Source of the DNA: Pseudonocardiales bacterium
GTDB lineage: Bacteria > Actinomycetota > Actinomycetes > Mycobacteriales > Pseudonocardiaceae
Reading direction: 5' to 3'
Assembly: GCA_026393175.1 (NCBI GenBank)
Contig: JAPLAT010000206.1
Coordinates: forward strand, 1 to 32,818
DNA length: 32,818 nt
Below the pieces are notes generated by a model that saw only the letters and a list, made by a program, of their open reading frames with translations, was not told where the DNA came from and did not search any database. The first letter of the stretch is position 1; every line of letters starts with the position of its first letter. Position numbers and translations under genes: made by a program. Below are positions 1 to 9,062 of this stretch, one piece after another.

Positions 1-39
1 CGCAAAACGGGTTGCGTCCCGGGGCACACTGGCCGGGAC
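1..39. promoter_or_regulatory. Two small inverted repeats upstream of the ABC-F gene
   Basis: A 5-bp repeat (CGCAA at 1-5, TTGCG at 12-16) is followed by a 7-bp repeat (GTCCCGG at 16-22, CCGGGAC at 33-39, 10-nt spacer). They could be a terminator of an upstream gene outside the window or part of a leader for the ABC-F gene, whose relatives are often controlled by attenuation. The arms are short for DNA of this GC content, so this is a weak call. I see nothing else in the first 118 bases. Confidence 0.25.
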
Positions 40-118
40 ATGTGGATCTGACGCACCCCGCCCCGGCCCGCGGCCCCGCCCGGCCGGCGCTCGAACCGAA
101 CCCCTCGGTGGTGCGCGC

Positions 119-1511
119 ATGCCCTCGGCCCTCCTGGCCCACGACCTCGTCCGGTCCTACGGCGACAGGACTGTCCTCGACGGCGTCTCGCTCGTCGCCG
201 TCCCGTCCTCGCGGATCGGGCTGAGCGGCGAGAACGGCGCCGGCAAGTCGACGCTGCTGCGGCTGCTCGCCGGCGTGGAGGAGCCCGACGGCGGCACCGT
301 CGAGCGGCCCTCGGACCTCGGCTTCGCCGCCCAGGAGCTGCCCTGGCCCGGCTCCGCGACGCTCGGCGAGGTCGTCGACGACGCCCTGCGCGAGGCGCGC
401 AACGCCGTCCGCGGGCTCGACGCGCTGGCCCCCCGGCTCACCGATCCGGACGCCGCGGCCCGCTACGGCGCGCTGCTGGAGTGGGCCCAGGACCACGACG
501 CGTGGGACGCCGACCGCCGCGCCGCGCTCACCCTCGACGGCCTCGGCCTGGGCGGCGGTGGTCGCGAGCCACGACCGCGCGTTCCTCGACGCCGTGTGCA
601 CCGACGTGGTCGACCTCGACCCCGCGCTCGACGGCGTCACCCGCTACGGCGGCGGCTGGTCGGGCTACCTCGACGGCCGCCGCGCCGCGCGGGCCCGCTG
701 GGAGCAGCGCTACGCCGCTGAGCAGGACGAGCTGGAGCGGCTGCGCCGGTCGGTGGCGGTGACCGCGCGGAACGTCGCCCCGGGCCGCCCGCGCGGCAAC
801 CAGTCCAAGCTGCAGTACGACTTCAAGGGCGGCCGGGTCGAGCAGCAGGTGTCGCGGCGGGTGCGCAACGCCCGCCGACGGCTCGACGAGCTGGGCCGCG
901 ACCAGGTGCGCCGCCCGCCGGAGCCGCTGCGCTTCTCCGCGGTCGTCGGCGACGCGGCCACCGGTCCGGCGGCGGCGCTGCGGGACGTGCGCGTGCCGGG
1001 GCGGTTGCGGGTCGCCGCGCTCGACGTCGGCGCACGCGACCGCGTCCTCGTCACCGGGCCGAACGGCGCCGGCAAGTCGACGCTGCTCGGGGTGCTCGCC
1101 GGCCGGGTCGCGGCCGAGGGCACGGTGCACCGGCGCCGCGGCCTGCGCGTCGGGCTGCTCGCCCAGGACGTGGCCCCGCCCGCCGCGGGCACCGCCAGGG
1201 AGGTCTACACGGCCGCGGCCGGGGCGGGCGCCGTGCCGCTGCCCGAGCTGGGCCTGCTCCCCCCGCGCGACCTCGACCGCCCGCTCGCATCGCTGTCGGT
1301 GGGGCAGCGGCGGCGGGTGGAGCTGGCCGTGCTGATCGCCCGGTCACCGCAGCTCCTGCTGCTCGACGAGCCGACCAACCACCTCTCGCCCGCCCTGGCC
1401 GACGAGCTGGAGGAGGCGCTCGGGACCAGCCCGGGGGCGGTCGTCCTGGCCAGCCACGACCGGTGGCTGCGCCGGCGCTGGGCCGGGCGCGTGCTGTCGC
1501 TCGACACGTGA
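119..1511 (+). pseudogene. ABC-F family ATPase, internally deleted and frameshifted
   Basis: Two reading frames together encode most of a duplicated-ATPase ABC-F protein, a family of soluble ribosome-associated or antibiotic-resistance ATPases without membrane domains. The first frame, from ATG at 119, carries Walker A GENGAGKST and runs to about base 556. The second frame picks up at VVASHDRAFLDAV, the end of the same ATPase domain (its H-loop), then a linker and the second domain with Walker A GPNGAGKST, signature LSVGQ and Walker [11 protein letters not shown], ending at TGA 1511. The first domain's ABC signature and Walker B are missing, and the frame changes at the junction. About 464 codons remain against roughly 530 usual, so some 60-70 codons are gone. 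The second half could only be translated alone from GTG 558. Either the gene is genuinely broken or the assembly collapsed here. Confidence 0.8.
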
Positions 1512-1552
1512 GCGCCACGCGGCCGTAACACGGCGCGGTGAGGATGGCCGCC

Positions 1553-1855
1553 ATGTACCTGAGCCCGCAGGAGCGCGACAAGCTGCTCGTGCACGTCGCC
1601 GCGGACGTCGCGCGCGCCCGCCGGGACCGCGGGCTGCGGATGAACTACCCGGAGGCGGTCGCCCTGATCACCGTGCACGTGCTGGAGGGCGCCCGCGACG
1701 GGCGCACCGTCGCGGAGCTGATGGAGAGCGGCCGGCACGTGCTCGGCCGGGCCGACGTGCAGGACGGGGTGCCGGAGATGCTGCACTCGGTGCAGGTGGA
1801 GGCCACGTTCCCGGACGGCACGAAGCTCGTCACCGTGCACTCCCCGATCGCATGA
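1553..1855 (+). CDS. ureA: Urease subunit gamma
   Basis: The 100-residue product matches the whole urease gamma subunit. It begins [12 protein letters not shown] and contains [22 protein letters not shown]-type [15 protein letters not shown] and the conserved C-terminus [19 protein letters not shown]. With UreB and UreC it forms the cytoplasmic nickel enzyme that hydrolyses urea to ammonia and carbamate. I chose ATG 1553 because it gives the usual length and has GAGG upstream. An in-frame GTG at 1538 would add MRMAA and sits exactly 6 nt after TAACAC, so a slightly longer leaderless form is possible. It is the first gene of the urease locus, and its last bases (ATGA) overlap the ureB start. 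Confidence 0.96.
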   Translation: MYLSPQERDKLLVHVAADVARARRDRGLRMNYPEAVALITVHVLEGARDGRTVAELMESGRHVLGRADVQDGVPEMLHSVQVEATFPDGTKLVTVHSPIA

Positions 1856-2153
1856 TCCCCGGCGAGATCCTCCCGGGCGACGAACCGGTGGAGCTGAACC
1901 CGGGCCGCCCGCGCACCGCGCTCGTCGTCGTCAACACCGCGGACCGGCCGGTGCAGGTCGGCTCGCACTACCACTTCGCGGCCGTCAACCCCGGTCTGCA
2001 GTTCGACCGGCAGGCCGCCCGGGGCCTCCACCTCGACATCCCGGCCGGCACGTCGGTGCGCTTCGAGCCGGGCGTCGAGCGCGAGGTCGTGCTGGTGCCG
2101 CTGGCCGGGGCGCGGGTCGTGCCGGGGCTGCGGCCGGAGTGGGCGGGCGAGCT

Positions 2154-2157
<4 letters not shown>
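1852..2157 (+). CDS. ureB: Urease subunit beta
   Basis: The 101-residue product is a complete urease beta subunit. It starts MIPGEILPG and contains the family signatures [22 protein letters not shown] and [19 protein letters not shown], followed by the [15 protein letters not shown] strand. It is a structural subunit that packs UreA against the catalytic UreC. The start codon overlaps the ureA stop (ATGA), and the stop overlaps the ureC start (GTGA), which implies translational coupling. Length and composition are ordinary for actinobacterial urease. Confidence 0.97.
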
Positions 2158-3890
<1,733 letters not shown>

Positions 3891-3894
3891 GGGG

Positions 3895-4113
3895 TCAGCG
3901 GTGGTCGAGGGCGGACGCGGTGACCAGGGCGGCGACGAGGTACGCGCCGGCGAAGGCGAGCACGTCGCCGAGGTGGATGCCGTGGTTGTAGCTGAGGTTC
4001 CACACGACCGGCCCGATGCGGGTCGTCGCCGCCACGGCCAGGCCGAAGAGCGTGGCACCGATCCAGGCGAGGACGGCCAGGGTCGCGCGACCGCGCGAGG
4101 GAAGGGTCGTCAT
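3895..4113 (-). CDS. Small two-helix membrane protein inside the urease locus
   Basis: This encodes 72 residues beginning MTTLPSRGRATL. Two hydrophobic segments are visible, at about residues 11-29 (LAVLAWIGATLFGLAVAA) and in the C-terminal third (DVLAFAGAYLVAALVTASAL), separated by a polar stretch VVWNLSYNHGIHLGD with two histidines. I do not recognise a named family with certainty; it resembles short actinobacterial membrane proteins of unknown function. The gene runs against the urease operon, converging with ureC (4-nt gap) and diverging from ureF (80-nt gap). The alternative is that it is spurious, but the clear hydropathy pattern and the well-placed ATG argue against that. A role in nickel or urea handling is only a guess from position. 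Confidence 0.6.
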   Translation of the reverse strand: MTTLPSRGRATLAVLAWIGATLFGLAVAATTRIGPVVWNLSYNHGIHLGDVLAFAGAYLVAALVTASALDHR

Positions 4114-4187
4114 ACCGGGTGGACGTCCGGCGGCGGCGGAAGGTTCCGCCGGTGTGACGCGGATCGGTCCCCCGCCGTCCACCCGGT
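4114..4187. promoter_or_regulatory. Nested inverted repeats between the small membrane gene and ureF
   Basis: A perfect 12-bp inverted repeat (ACCGGGTGGACG at 4114-4125, CGTCCACCCGGT at 4176-4187) frames a second perfect 7-bp repeat (CGGCGGA at 4134-4140, TCCGCCG at 4145-4151, 4-nt loop). The left outer arm abuts the ATG of the small minus-strand gene, and the right arm ends 6 nt before the ureF GTG. The whole divergent spacer is therefore symmetric. This suggests an operator for divergent control or an mRNA structure ahead of ureF. Confidence 0.55.
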
Positions 4188-4193
4188 GTTCAC

Positions 4194-4874
4194 GTGAGCG
4201 GCGGCGCGTTCGCCGCTCTGGTCCTGGCCGACGCCCGCTTCCCCGGCGGCGGGCACGCGCACTCGGGCGGCGTCGAGGAGGCGGTGGCGCGCGGGCTGCT
4301 CCGCGACGTCGACGACCTGGGCACCTTCCTGACCGGGCGGCTGCGCACGGTCGGCCTGGTCTCCGCCGCGTTCGCCGCCGCGGCGGCCGGTCTCGCCGCC
4401 GCGGACACCGGCACCGGGGCGGCGTCGCCGTACGCTGCTGCGCTGGCGGCGCTCGACGCGGAGCTGGACGCCCGCACCCCGTCGCCGGCCCAGCGGGACG
4501 CGTCGCGGGCGCAGGGCCGGGCGGCGCTGCGGGCGGCCCGGCTGTCCTGGCCGTCGCGCCTGCTCGACGCCCTGGGCCCGCGGCCGCACCACCCGCTGCT
4601 CGTCGGCGTGCTCGTCGCCGACCCGCTCGACGCCGCGCGCGCCGTCGCCTACCTGTCCGTCTCCGGCCCCGCATCCGCGGCCGTGCGGCTGCTCGGCCTC
4701 GACCCGCTCGCGGTGAACGCGCTGCTCGTCGCCCTGCCGGTGGACGCGACCGCCGCCCGCGCGGCCGCCGCGCCGCCCGGCGACCTGCCGGCCGCCGGGT
4801 CCCCCGTCCTCGACCTCATGGCCGAGGCCCACGTCGTCCACCACCGGGAGAGGGTGCGTCTCTTTGTCAGCTGA
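4194..4874 (+). CDS. ureF: Urease accessory protein UreF
   Basis: The 226-residue product fits the UreF family of all-helical urease chaperones. The N-terminus has [21 protein letters not shown], equivalent to the family's SFPxGxxxxSxGLExx motif, and the C-terminus has [16 protein letters not shown]. UreF works with UreD and UreG on apo-urease and gates GTP hydrolysis and nickel delivery. The start is GTG 4194, just after the nested inverted repeats. The 3' end overlaps the start of ureG by 11 nt. Sequence identity within this family is always low, but position and N-terminal motif make the call secure. Confidence 0.92.
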   Translation: MSGGAFAALVLADARFPGGGHAHSGGVEEAVARGLLRDVDDLGTFLTGRLRTVGLVSAAFAAAAAGLAAADTGTGAASPYAAALAALDAELDARTPSPAQRDASRAQGRAALRAARLSWPSRLLDALGPRPHHPLLVGVLVADPLDAARAVAYLSVSGPASAAVRLLGLDPLAVNALLVALPVDATAARAAAAPPGDLPAAGSPVLDLMAEAHVVHHRERVRLFVS

Positions 4875-5523
4875 CCACACCGACCACCACCACGCGCCGG
4901 ACCCGCGCGGCCGCGCCGTCCGCATCGGCATCGGCGGGCCCGTCGGCAGCGGGAAGACCGCGCTCGTCGCGGCGCTCGCGCGGACCCTCGCGCCCCGGCT
5001 GCGGCTGGCCGTGGTGACCAACGACATCTACACCACCGAGGACGCCGACTTCCTGCGCCGGGCGGGCGTGCTCGCGCCGGACCGGATCGAGGCGGTGCAG
5101 ACCGGCTGCTGCCCGCACACCGCGATCCGCGACGACATCACGGCCAACCTCGACGCCGTCGAGCTGCTCGAGGAGCGCTTCGGCGACCTCGACCTCGTGC
5201 TCGTGGAGAGCGGCGGGGACAACCTCACCGCGGTGTTCAGCCGCGGCCTGGTCGACAAGCAGATCTTCGTCGTCGACGTCGCCGGCGGGGACAAGGTGCC
5301 CCGCAAGGGCGGCCCCGGCGTCACCACCGCGGACCTGCTGGTGATCAACAAGGAGGACCTGGCCCCGCTCGTCGGCGCGGACATGGCAGTGATGACCTCC
5401 GACGCGCACCGGGTGCGGCAGGGCCTCCCGGTCGTCGTCCAGTCGCTGGTGGCCGACCCGGCCGCGACGGACGTCGCCGCCTGGGTGCTCGCTCAGGTCG
5501 CCGGGCGGGCGGTGCCCCACTGA
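4864..5523 (+). CDS. ureG: Urease accessory GTPase UreG
   Basis: The 219-residue SIMIBI GTPase shows the P-loop GGPVGSGKT (residues 24-32), [15 protein letters not shown], the metal-binding Cys83-Pro84-His85 in [25 protein letters not shown] and the guanine-binding VINKEDLAP. It couples GTP hydrolysis to nickel insertion into urease. The N-terminus is histidine-rich (DHTDHHH); since no ureE is present, it may serve as the nickel store, which is an inference. The start is a rare TTG at 4864, supported by GGGAGAGGG about 9 nt upstream and the absence of a better in-frame start. It overlaps the ureF end by 11 nt, and its stop overlaps the beginning of ureD. Confidence 0.96.
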   Translation: MSADHTDHHHAPDPRGRAVRIGIGGPVGSGKTALVAALARTLAPRLRLAVVTNDIYTTEDADFLRRAGVLAPDRIEAVQTGCCPHTAIRDDITANLDAVELLEERFGDLDLVLVESGGDNLTAVFSRGLVDKQIFVVDVAGGDKVPRKGGPGVTTADLLVINKEDLAPLVGADMAVMTSDAHRVRQGLPVVVQSLVADPAATDVAAWVLAQVAGRAVPH

Positions 5524-6275
5524 GGGCCCGGACCCGGCTGGTCGTCGCCCGCGACGGCCCGCGCAGCGTCGTGCGGGAGCTCCGGTCGCAGGCGCCGCTC
5601 TCGCTCGTGCCCCGGCGCGGGACGGCCGCACGCACCGGCCCGCTGACCGTGCACCTGGTCGGGTCGGCGGCCACCCCGCTCGGCGGCGACGACGTCGGCC
5701 TCGACGTGGTCGTCGGGCCGGGCGCGGAGGTCGTGCTGACCGGCGTCGCGGCGGCCGTCGCCCTCGCCGGGACGAGCCGGCTGGACCTGCGGTGCGACGT
5801 CGCCGACGGCGCCGCGCTGACCTACCGGCCCGAGCCTGTCGTCGTCACGCGCCGGGCGGACCACACCGGCACGCTGCACGCCGTGCTCGGCACGGGCGCG
5901 CGGCTGCGGGCCCGTGAGGTGCTGGTGGCCGGCCGCAGCGGCGAGCCCGCGGGCCGCTACCGCGGCCACACCCGGGTGGACGGCCCGGCCGGACCGCTGT
6001 TCGTGCAGACCCAGGAGCTGGGCGACCCCGCGCACCTGGCCGGGCGCCGGGTGCTCGCCACCGAGGTGCTGGTGTGGGGGCCCGACCCGGACGCCGCGGT
6101 CGCCGGCGACTGGTGGTCGCTCACGCCGCTGGCCCGGGGCGGCAGCCTGGCCACGGCCGTCGGCACCGACGCCGTCACGGCGCTGCGGGACCTGGAGCGG
6201 GCCGTCGCCGCCCACCCCGGGGTGTCCCCGCCCGTCGCCCGGCCGGTCCCGGTGCCCGCTCAGCTCCCCCGGTAG
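5520..6275 (+). CDS. ureD: Urease accessory protein UreD (UreH)
   Basis: The product is the UreD scaffold that binds apo-urease and recruits UreF and UreG. Visible family features are [43 protein letters not shown], the [22 protein letters not shown] strand, and [28 protein letters not shown]. The start is uncertain. The first ATG/GTG/TTG is GTG 5571, but the frame upstream of it reads [17 protein letters not shown], which looks like the normal UreD N-terminus. The only plausible start that keeps it is CTG at 5520, overlapping the ureG TGA as CTGA. I give the long form (251 residues); 218 residues if GTG 5571 is used. The 3' end overlaps the stop region of the convergent uraH gene by 16 nt. 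Confidence 0.88.
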   Translation: MRARTRLVVARDGPRSVVRELRSQAPLSLVPRRGTAARTGPLTVHLVGSAATPLGGDDVGLDVVVGPGAEVVLTGVAAAVALAGTSRLDLRCDVADGAALTYRPEPVVVTRRADHTGTLHAVLGTGARLRAREVLVAGRSGEPAGRYRGHTRVDGPAGPLFVQTQELGDPAHLAGRRVLATEVLVWGPDPDAAVAGDWWSLTPLARGGSLATAVGTDAVTALRDLERAVAAHPGVSPPVARPVPVPAQLPR

Positions 6276-6580
6276 GTGGAGTACGCGAACGGCGAGAGCA
6301 GCAGCGGGACGTGGGTGTGCGGGCGGTCGGCGTCGACCGTCACGGCGACGACGACCTCCGGGTAGAAGCCGTCCTGCCCGGTGGCGGCGTGGTAGTCGCC
6401 GGTGGCGAACCGCAACCGGTAGACCCCGCCGGGCAGCGCCCCCGGCGCGAGGTCGCCGATCCGGCCGTCGTCGTCGGTGACGCCGGCCCGGGACAGCCCG
6501 CCCGGGCCCTCCAGGGTCACCGCCACGCCCGCCGCGGGCCGCCCGAGCGCCGCGTCGAGCACGTGGGTGCTGATGCTCAC
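6260..6580 (-). CDS. uraH: 5-hydroxyisourate hydrolase
   Basis: The 106-residue transthyretin-like enzyme hydrolyses 5-hydroxyisourate, the product of urate oxidase, to OHCU. Family hallmarks are STHVLD with His6 at the N-terminus, Arg40 in DDDGRIGDL, YRLRF, HTHVPLLLSP with His90, and the C-terminal tetrapeptide YRGS that separates these enzymes from true transthyretins. I chose GTG 6580 because it gives MSISTHVLD and is preceded by GGGGAGG at 8 nt; another GTG two codons upstream is too close to that site. It diverges from urate oxidase, with a palindrome between the two, and converges with ureD. Confidence 0.95.
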   Translation of the reverse strand: MSISTHVLDAALGRPAAGVAVTLEGPGGLSRAGVTDDDGRIGDLAPGALPGGVYRLRFATGDYHAATGQDGFYPEVVVAVTVDADRPHTHVPLLLSPFAYSTYRGS

Positions 6581-6592
6581 CGGCACATCCTC

Positions 6593-6614
6593 CCCGACCG
6601 GCCCTACGGTCGGG
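6593..6614. promoter_or_regulatory. Palindromic operator candidate in the uraH-pucL divergent promoter
   Basis: A perfect 8-bp inverted repeat, CCCGACCG at 6593-6600 and CGGTCGGG at 6607-6614, has a 6-nt spacer. The right arm covers part of TACGGT (6605-6610), a good TANNNT -10 hexamer for urate oxidase. A repressor bound here would block that promoter and probably the divergent one. No regulator gene is adjacent, so its identity is unknown. Confidence 0.55.
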
Positions 6615-6640
6615 CGCAAGCACGACGACAGGAGGCGCGG

Positions 6641-7537
6641 ATGGGCATCTCGCTCGGGGTCAACCAGTACGGCAAGGCCGAGGTGCGGCTGGTGCACGTC
6701 GACCGGTCCTCCCCGCGGCACCGGATCCGCGACCTCACGGTCACGAGCCTGCTCCGCGGCGACTTCGCCGCGACCCACCTGCGCGGCGACAACAGCGCGG
6801 TGATCGCCACGGACACCCAGAAGAACACCGTCTACGCGCTGGCCCGGCAGCACGGCGTCGGGACGGTGGAGGAGTTCGCGCTGCGGCTGGCCCGGTACTT
6901 CGTCGAGGGGTTCGGGCAGGTCACGGGATCGCGGCAGGAGGTGCTGGAGCACGGCTGGGAGCGGATCACCACGACCGGGGGCGGGGAGCACGACCACGCG
7001 TTCCACCGCGGCTCGGGCGAGACCCGCACGACGGTCGTCACGCGCGACGGCGACGCGGAGGTCGTCATCTCCGGGCTGTCCGACCTCGTCGTGCTCAAGA
7101 GCACCGGCAGCGAGTTCCACGGGTTCCCGGACGTGCCCTACACCTCGCTGGTCGAGACCGACGACCGGATCCTGGCCACGGCCGTCAGCGCCCGGTGGCG
7201 CTACCTCGGCACCGACGTCGACTGGGACGCCGCGCACCGCGGCGTGCGGCAGGTCCTGCTCGACCGCTTCGCGCTGACCCACAGCCTCTCGCTGCAGCAG
7301 ACGCTCTACGCCATGGGCGAGGGCGTGCTGGAGGCGCACCCGGAGATCGCCGAGATCCGGTTCTCGATGCCGAACCGGCACCACTTCCTCGTCGACCTGT
7401 CGGCCTGGGACCTCGACAACCCGAACGAGGTCTGGTTCGCCGCCGACCGCCCCTACGGGCTGATTCAGGCGGCCGTCGTGCGCGACGACGCCCCGCCCGC
7501 CGAGGCCGCGTGGGCCGGCATCACCGGCTTCGTCTGA
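6641..7537 (+). CDS. pucL: Urate oxidase (uricase)
   Basis: The 298-residue cofactor-free uricase oxidises urate to 5-hydroxyisourate with O2, releasing H2O2. The catalytic triad is visible: Lys12 (NQYGKAEVRL), Thr57 followed by Asp58 (VIATDTQKNT), and the histidine in MPNRHHFLVDLS. STGSEFHGFPDVPYTSL and the Gln in SLQQTLYAMGE also match the family. ATG 6641 has AGGAGG 5 nt upstream. The likely -10 TACGGT at 6605-6610 gives a short leader. The gene diverges from uraH and converges with the FUSC-type gene. With uraH and urease it forms a purine-nitrogen salvage module. Confidence 0.96.
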   Translation: MGISLGVNQYGKAEVRLVHVDRSSPRHRIRDLTVTSLLRGDFAATHLRGDNSAVIATDTQKNTVYALARQHGVGTVEEFALRLARYFVEGFGQVTGSRQEVLEHGWERITTTGGGEHDHAFHRGSGETRTTVVTRDGDAEVVISGLSDLVVLKSTGSEFHGFPDVPYTSLVETDDRILATAVSARWRYLGTDVDWDAAHRGVRQVLLDRFALTHSLSLQQTLYAMGEGVLEAHPEIAEIRFSMPNRHHFLVDLSAWDLDNPNEVWFAADRPYGLIQAAVVRDDAPPAEAAWAGITGFV

Positions 7538-7547
7538 GGGGGCGGGC

Positions 7548-8636
7548 TCAGCCGCGCGAGCGCATCGCGGCGAGGGCCTCGGAGCGGGAGAGCCCGGTGG
7601 CCTGCAGCAGGTCCAGGGCGATCGAGCGCAGCTGGGCGACGATGACCTGCTCGGACGGGCCCGGCACCCAGGTGTCCGACAGCGCCACCGCGTGCCGGAC
7701 GACCTCGAGCACCGGCTCGCGGGCCCGCTCCCGCTCGCCGTCGCGGCCCAGCTGGGCGGTGAGCGCGCCGACGGCGCCCGCCAGCTCGCGGAGCGCGTCG
7801 GCGAGCTCGGGCGCGGCCGGCTCGTCGTCGCAGAGCGCCTGGTAGGTGCGCCGGGCCAGCACGCGGGTGTTGCGCATCGCGTAGTCGGCGCGCTCGGCGA
7901 GGTCGGCGTAGCGGCCGAGCACGCCGCGGCGGCGCCGGTAGAGCGGCGCCACGGTGGTGATCTCGCGGCCGCCGCGCAGCGCCGTGCGCAGCTCGTCGAT
8001 CAGGGGCTGGCTGGCCCGGGCCCTGGCCAGTGCGGCGGCCGCCGCGTCGGGGTCGCGGTCGCGCAGGGCGGCCGCGCTGTCCAGCAGCACCCCGGCGAGC
8101 TCGTCGAGCAGCGCGCGGGCGGCCCGCCGCGCGGGGGCGACGGGGTCGGCGGGGAGCACCGCGGCCACCGCCACCCCGATGACGCCGCCGATCAGCGCGT
8201 CGAGGCAGCGGTCCAGCCCGCTCGAGTCGCCCGGCGGCAGCAGCGTGGCCACCAGCACCGCCGACGACCCGGCCTGGGCGACCAGCAGCGTCGCGCCGTC
8301 GGCGAACACCGCCACCCCCATCGCGAGCGCGACGACCAGCGCGATCTGCCAGGCGCCGCTGCCGATCACGGAGATGAGCAGGTCGCCGACCAGGACGCCG
8401 AGGCTGACCCCCACCACCAGCTCGACGACCCGGCGCAGCCGGCTCGACAGCGACAGGCCCAGCGAGATGACGGCCGCGATCGGGGCGAAGAAGGGCCGGG
8501 CGTGGCCCACCACGTCGCCGGCGACGAACCACGCCAGCCCGGCGGCCACGGCGCACTGCACGATCGGCAGCGCGGAGATCCCGACCCGGCGCACGCGGGT
8601 GCGGAGATGTTTCCGCAACCGCGTGCGCACGGGCAC
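7548..8636 (-). CDS. FUSC-type / aromatic acid exporter family membrane protein
   Basis: The 362-residue protein has about six membrane helices in the first 175 residues (for example LPIVQCAVAAGLAWFVAGDVV, FFAPIAAVISLGLSL, VVELVVGVSLGVLVGDLLISV, IALVVALAMGVAVF, ALIGGVIGVAVAAVL). A cytoplasmic, alanine/arginine-rich helical C-terminal half follows. This is the layout of FUSC/ArAE-type proteins, related to aromatic-acid and fusaric-acid exporters. The substrate cannot be told from sequence. GTG 8636 lies directly next to the stop of the DUF3151 gene upstream, so it is probably the last gene of the fba operon. It converges with urate oxidase, 10 nt apart. Confidence 0.85.
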   Translation of the reverse strand: MPVRTRLRKHLRTRVRRVGISALPIVQCAVAAGLAWFVAGDVVGHARPFFAPIAAVISLGLSLSSRLRRVVELVVGVSLGVLVGDLLISVIGSGAWQIALVVALAMGVAVFADGATLLVAQAGSSAVLVATLLPPGDSSGLDRCLDALIGGVIGVAVAAVLPADPVAPARRAARALLDELAGVLLDSAAALRDRDPDAAAAALARARASQPLIDELRTALRGGREITTVAPLYRRRRGVLGRYADLAERADYAMRNTRVLARRTYQALCDDEPAAPELADALRELAGAVGALTAQLGRDGERERAREPVLEVVRHAVALSDTWVPGPSEQVIVAQLRSIALDLLQATGLSRSEALAAMRSRG

Positions 8637-9062
8637 CTAGAGACCGAGCGCGGCGGGGGCGGCCGGGTCGGAGTCGGCGAGGAACGTGGCGGTGCGTTCC
8701 GCCTCGTCGGTCTCCCCGATCGCCACGGCCGCGCGGTGCAGCGCCGCGAGCGCCCGCAGGAACCCGCGGTTGGGCTCGTGCGACCACGGCACCGGGCCGA
8801 AGCCCTTCCAGCCGTTGCGCCGCAGCATGTCGAGGCTGCGGTGGTAGCCGGTGCGGGCGTAGGCGTAGCCGGCGACGGTCTCGCCCGCGGCCAGCGCGTT
8901 CTCGGCCAGCTGCGCCCACGCGATCGCCGACGTCGGGTGCGTCGCGGCGACCTTGGCCGGATCGGCCCCCGCCTCCAGCTCCGCGGCGGCCGGGTCGACC
9001 GGCAGCAGCGTCGGGTCGGGCCCGAGCAGGTTGCCGCCCAGGCCCCCGTGGCCGAGGCTCAC
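8637..9062 (-). CDS. DUF3151 family protein
   Basis: The 141-residue protein of unknown function matches the actinobacterial DUF3151 family. Its features are GNLLGPDPTLLP at the N-terminus, HPTSAIAWAQLAE, YAYARTGYHRSLDMLRRNGWKGFGPVPWSHEPNRGFLRAL, and GETDEAERTATFLADSDPAA near the end. The helical repeats resemble a short TPR-like fold. The GTG start overlaps the fba stop as GTGA, a linkage to class II aldolase that recurs in actinobacteria as far as I recall. That suggests co-translation and perhaps a role linked to central carbon metabolism, but no activity can be named. Confidence 0.9.
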   Translation of the reverse strand: MSLGHGGLGGNLLGPDPTLLPVDPAAAELEAGADPAKVAATHPTSAIAWAQLAENALAAGETVAGYAYARTGYHRSLDMLRRNGWKGFGPVPWSHEPNRGFLRALAALHRAAVAIGETDEAERTATFLADSDPAAPAALGL

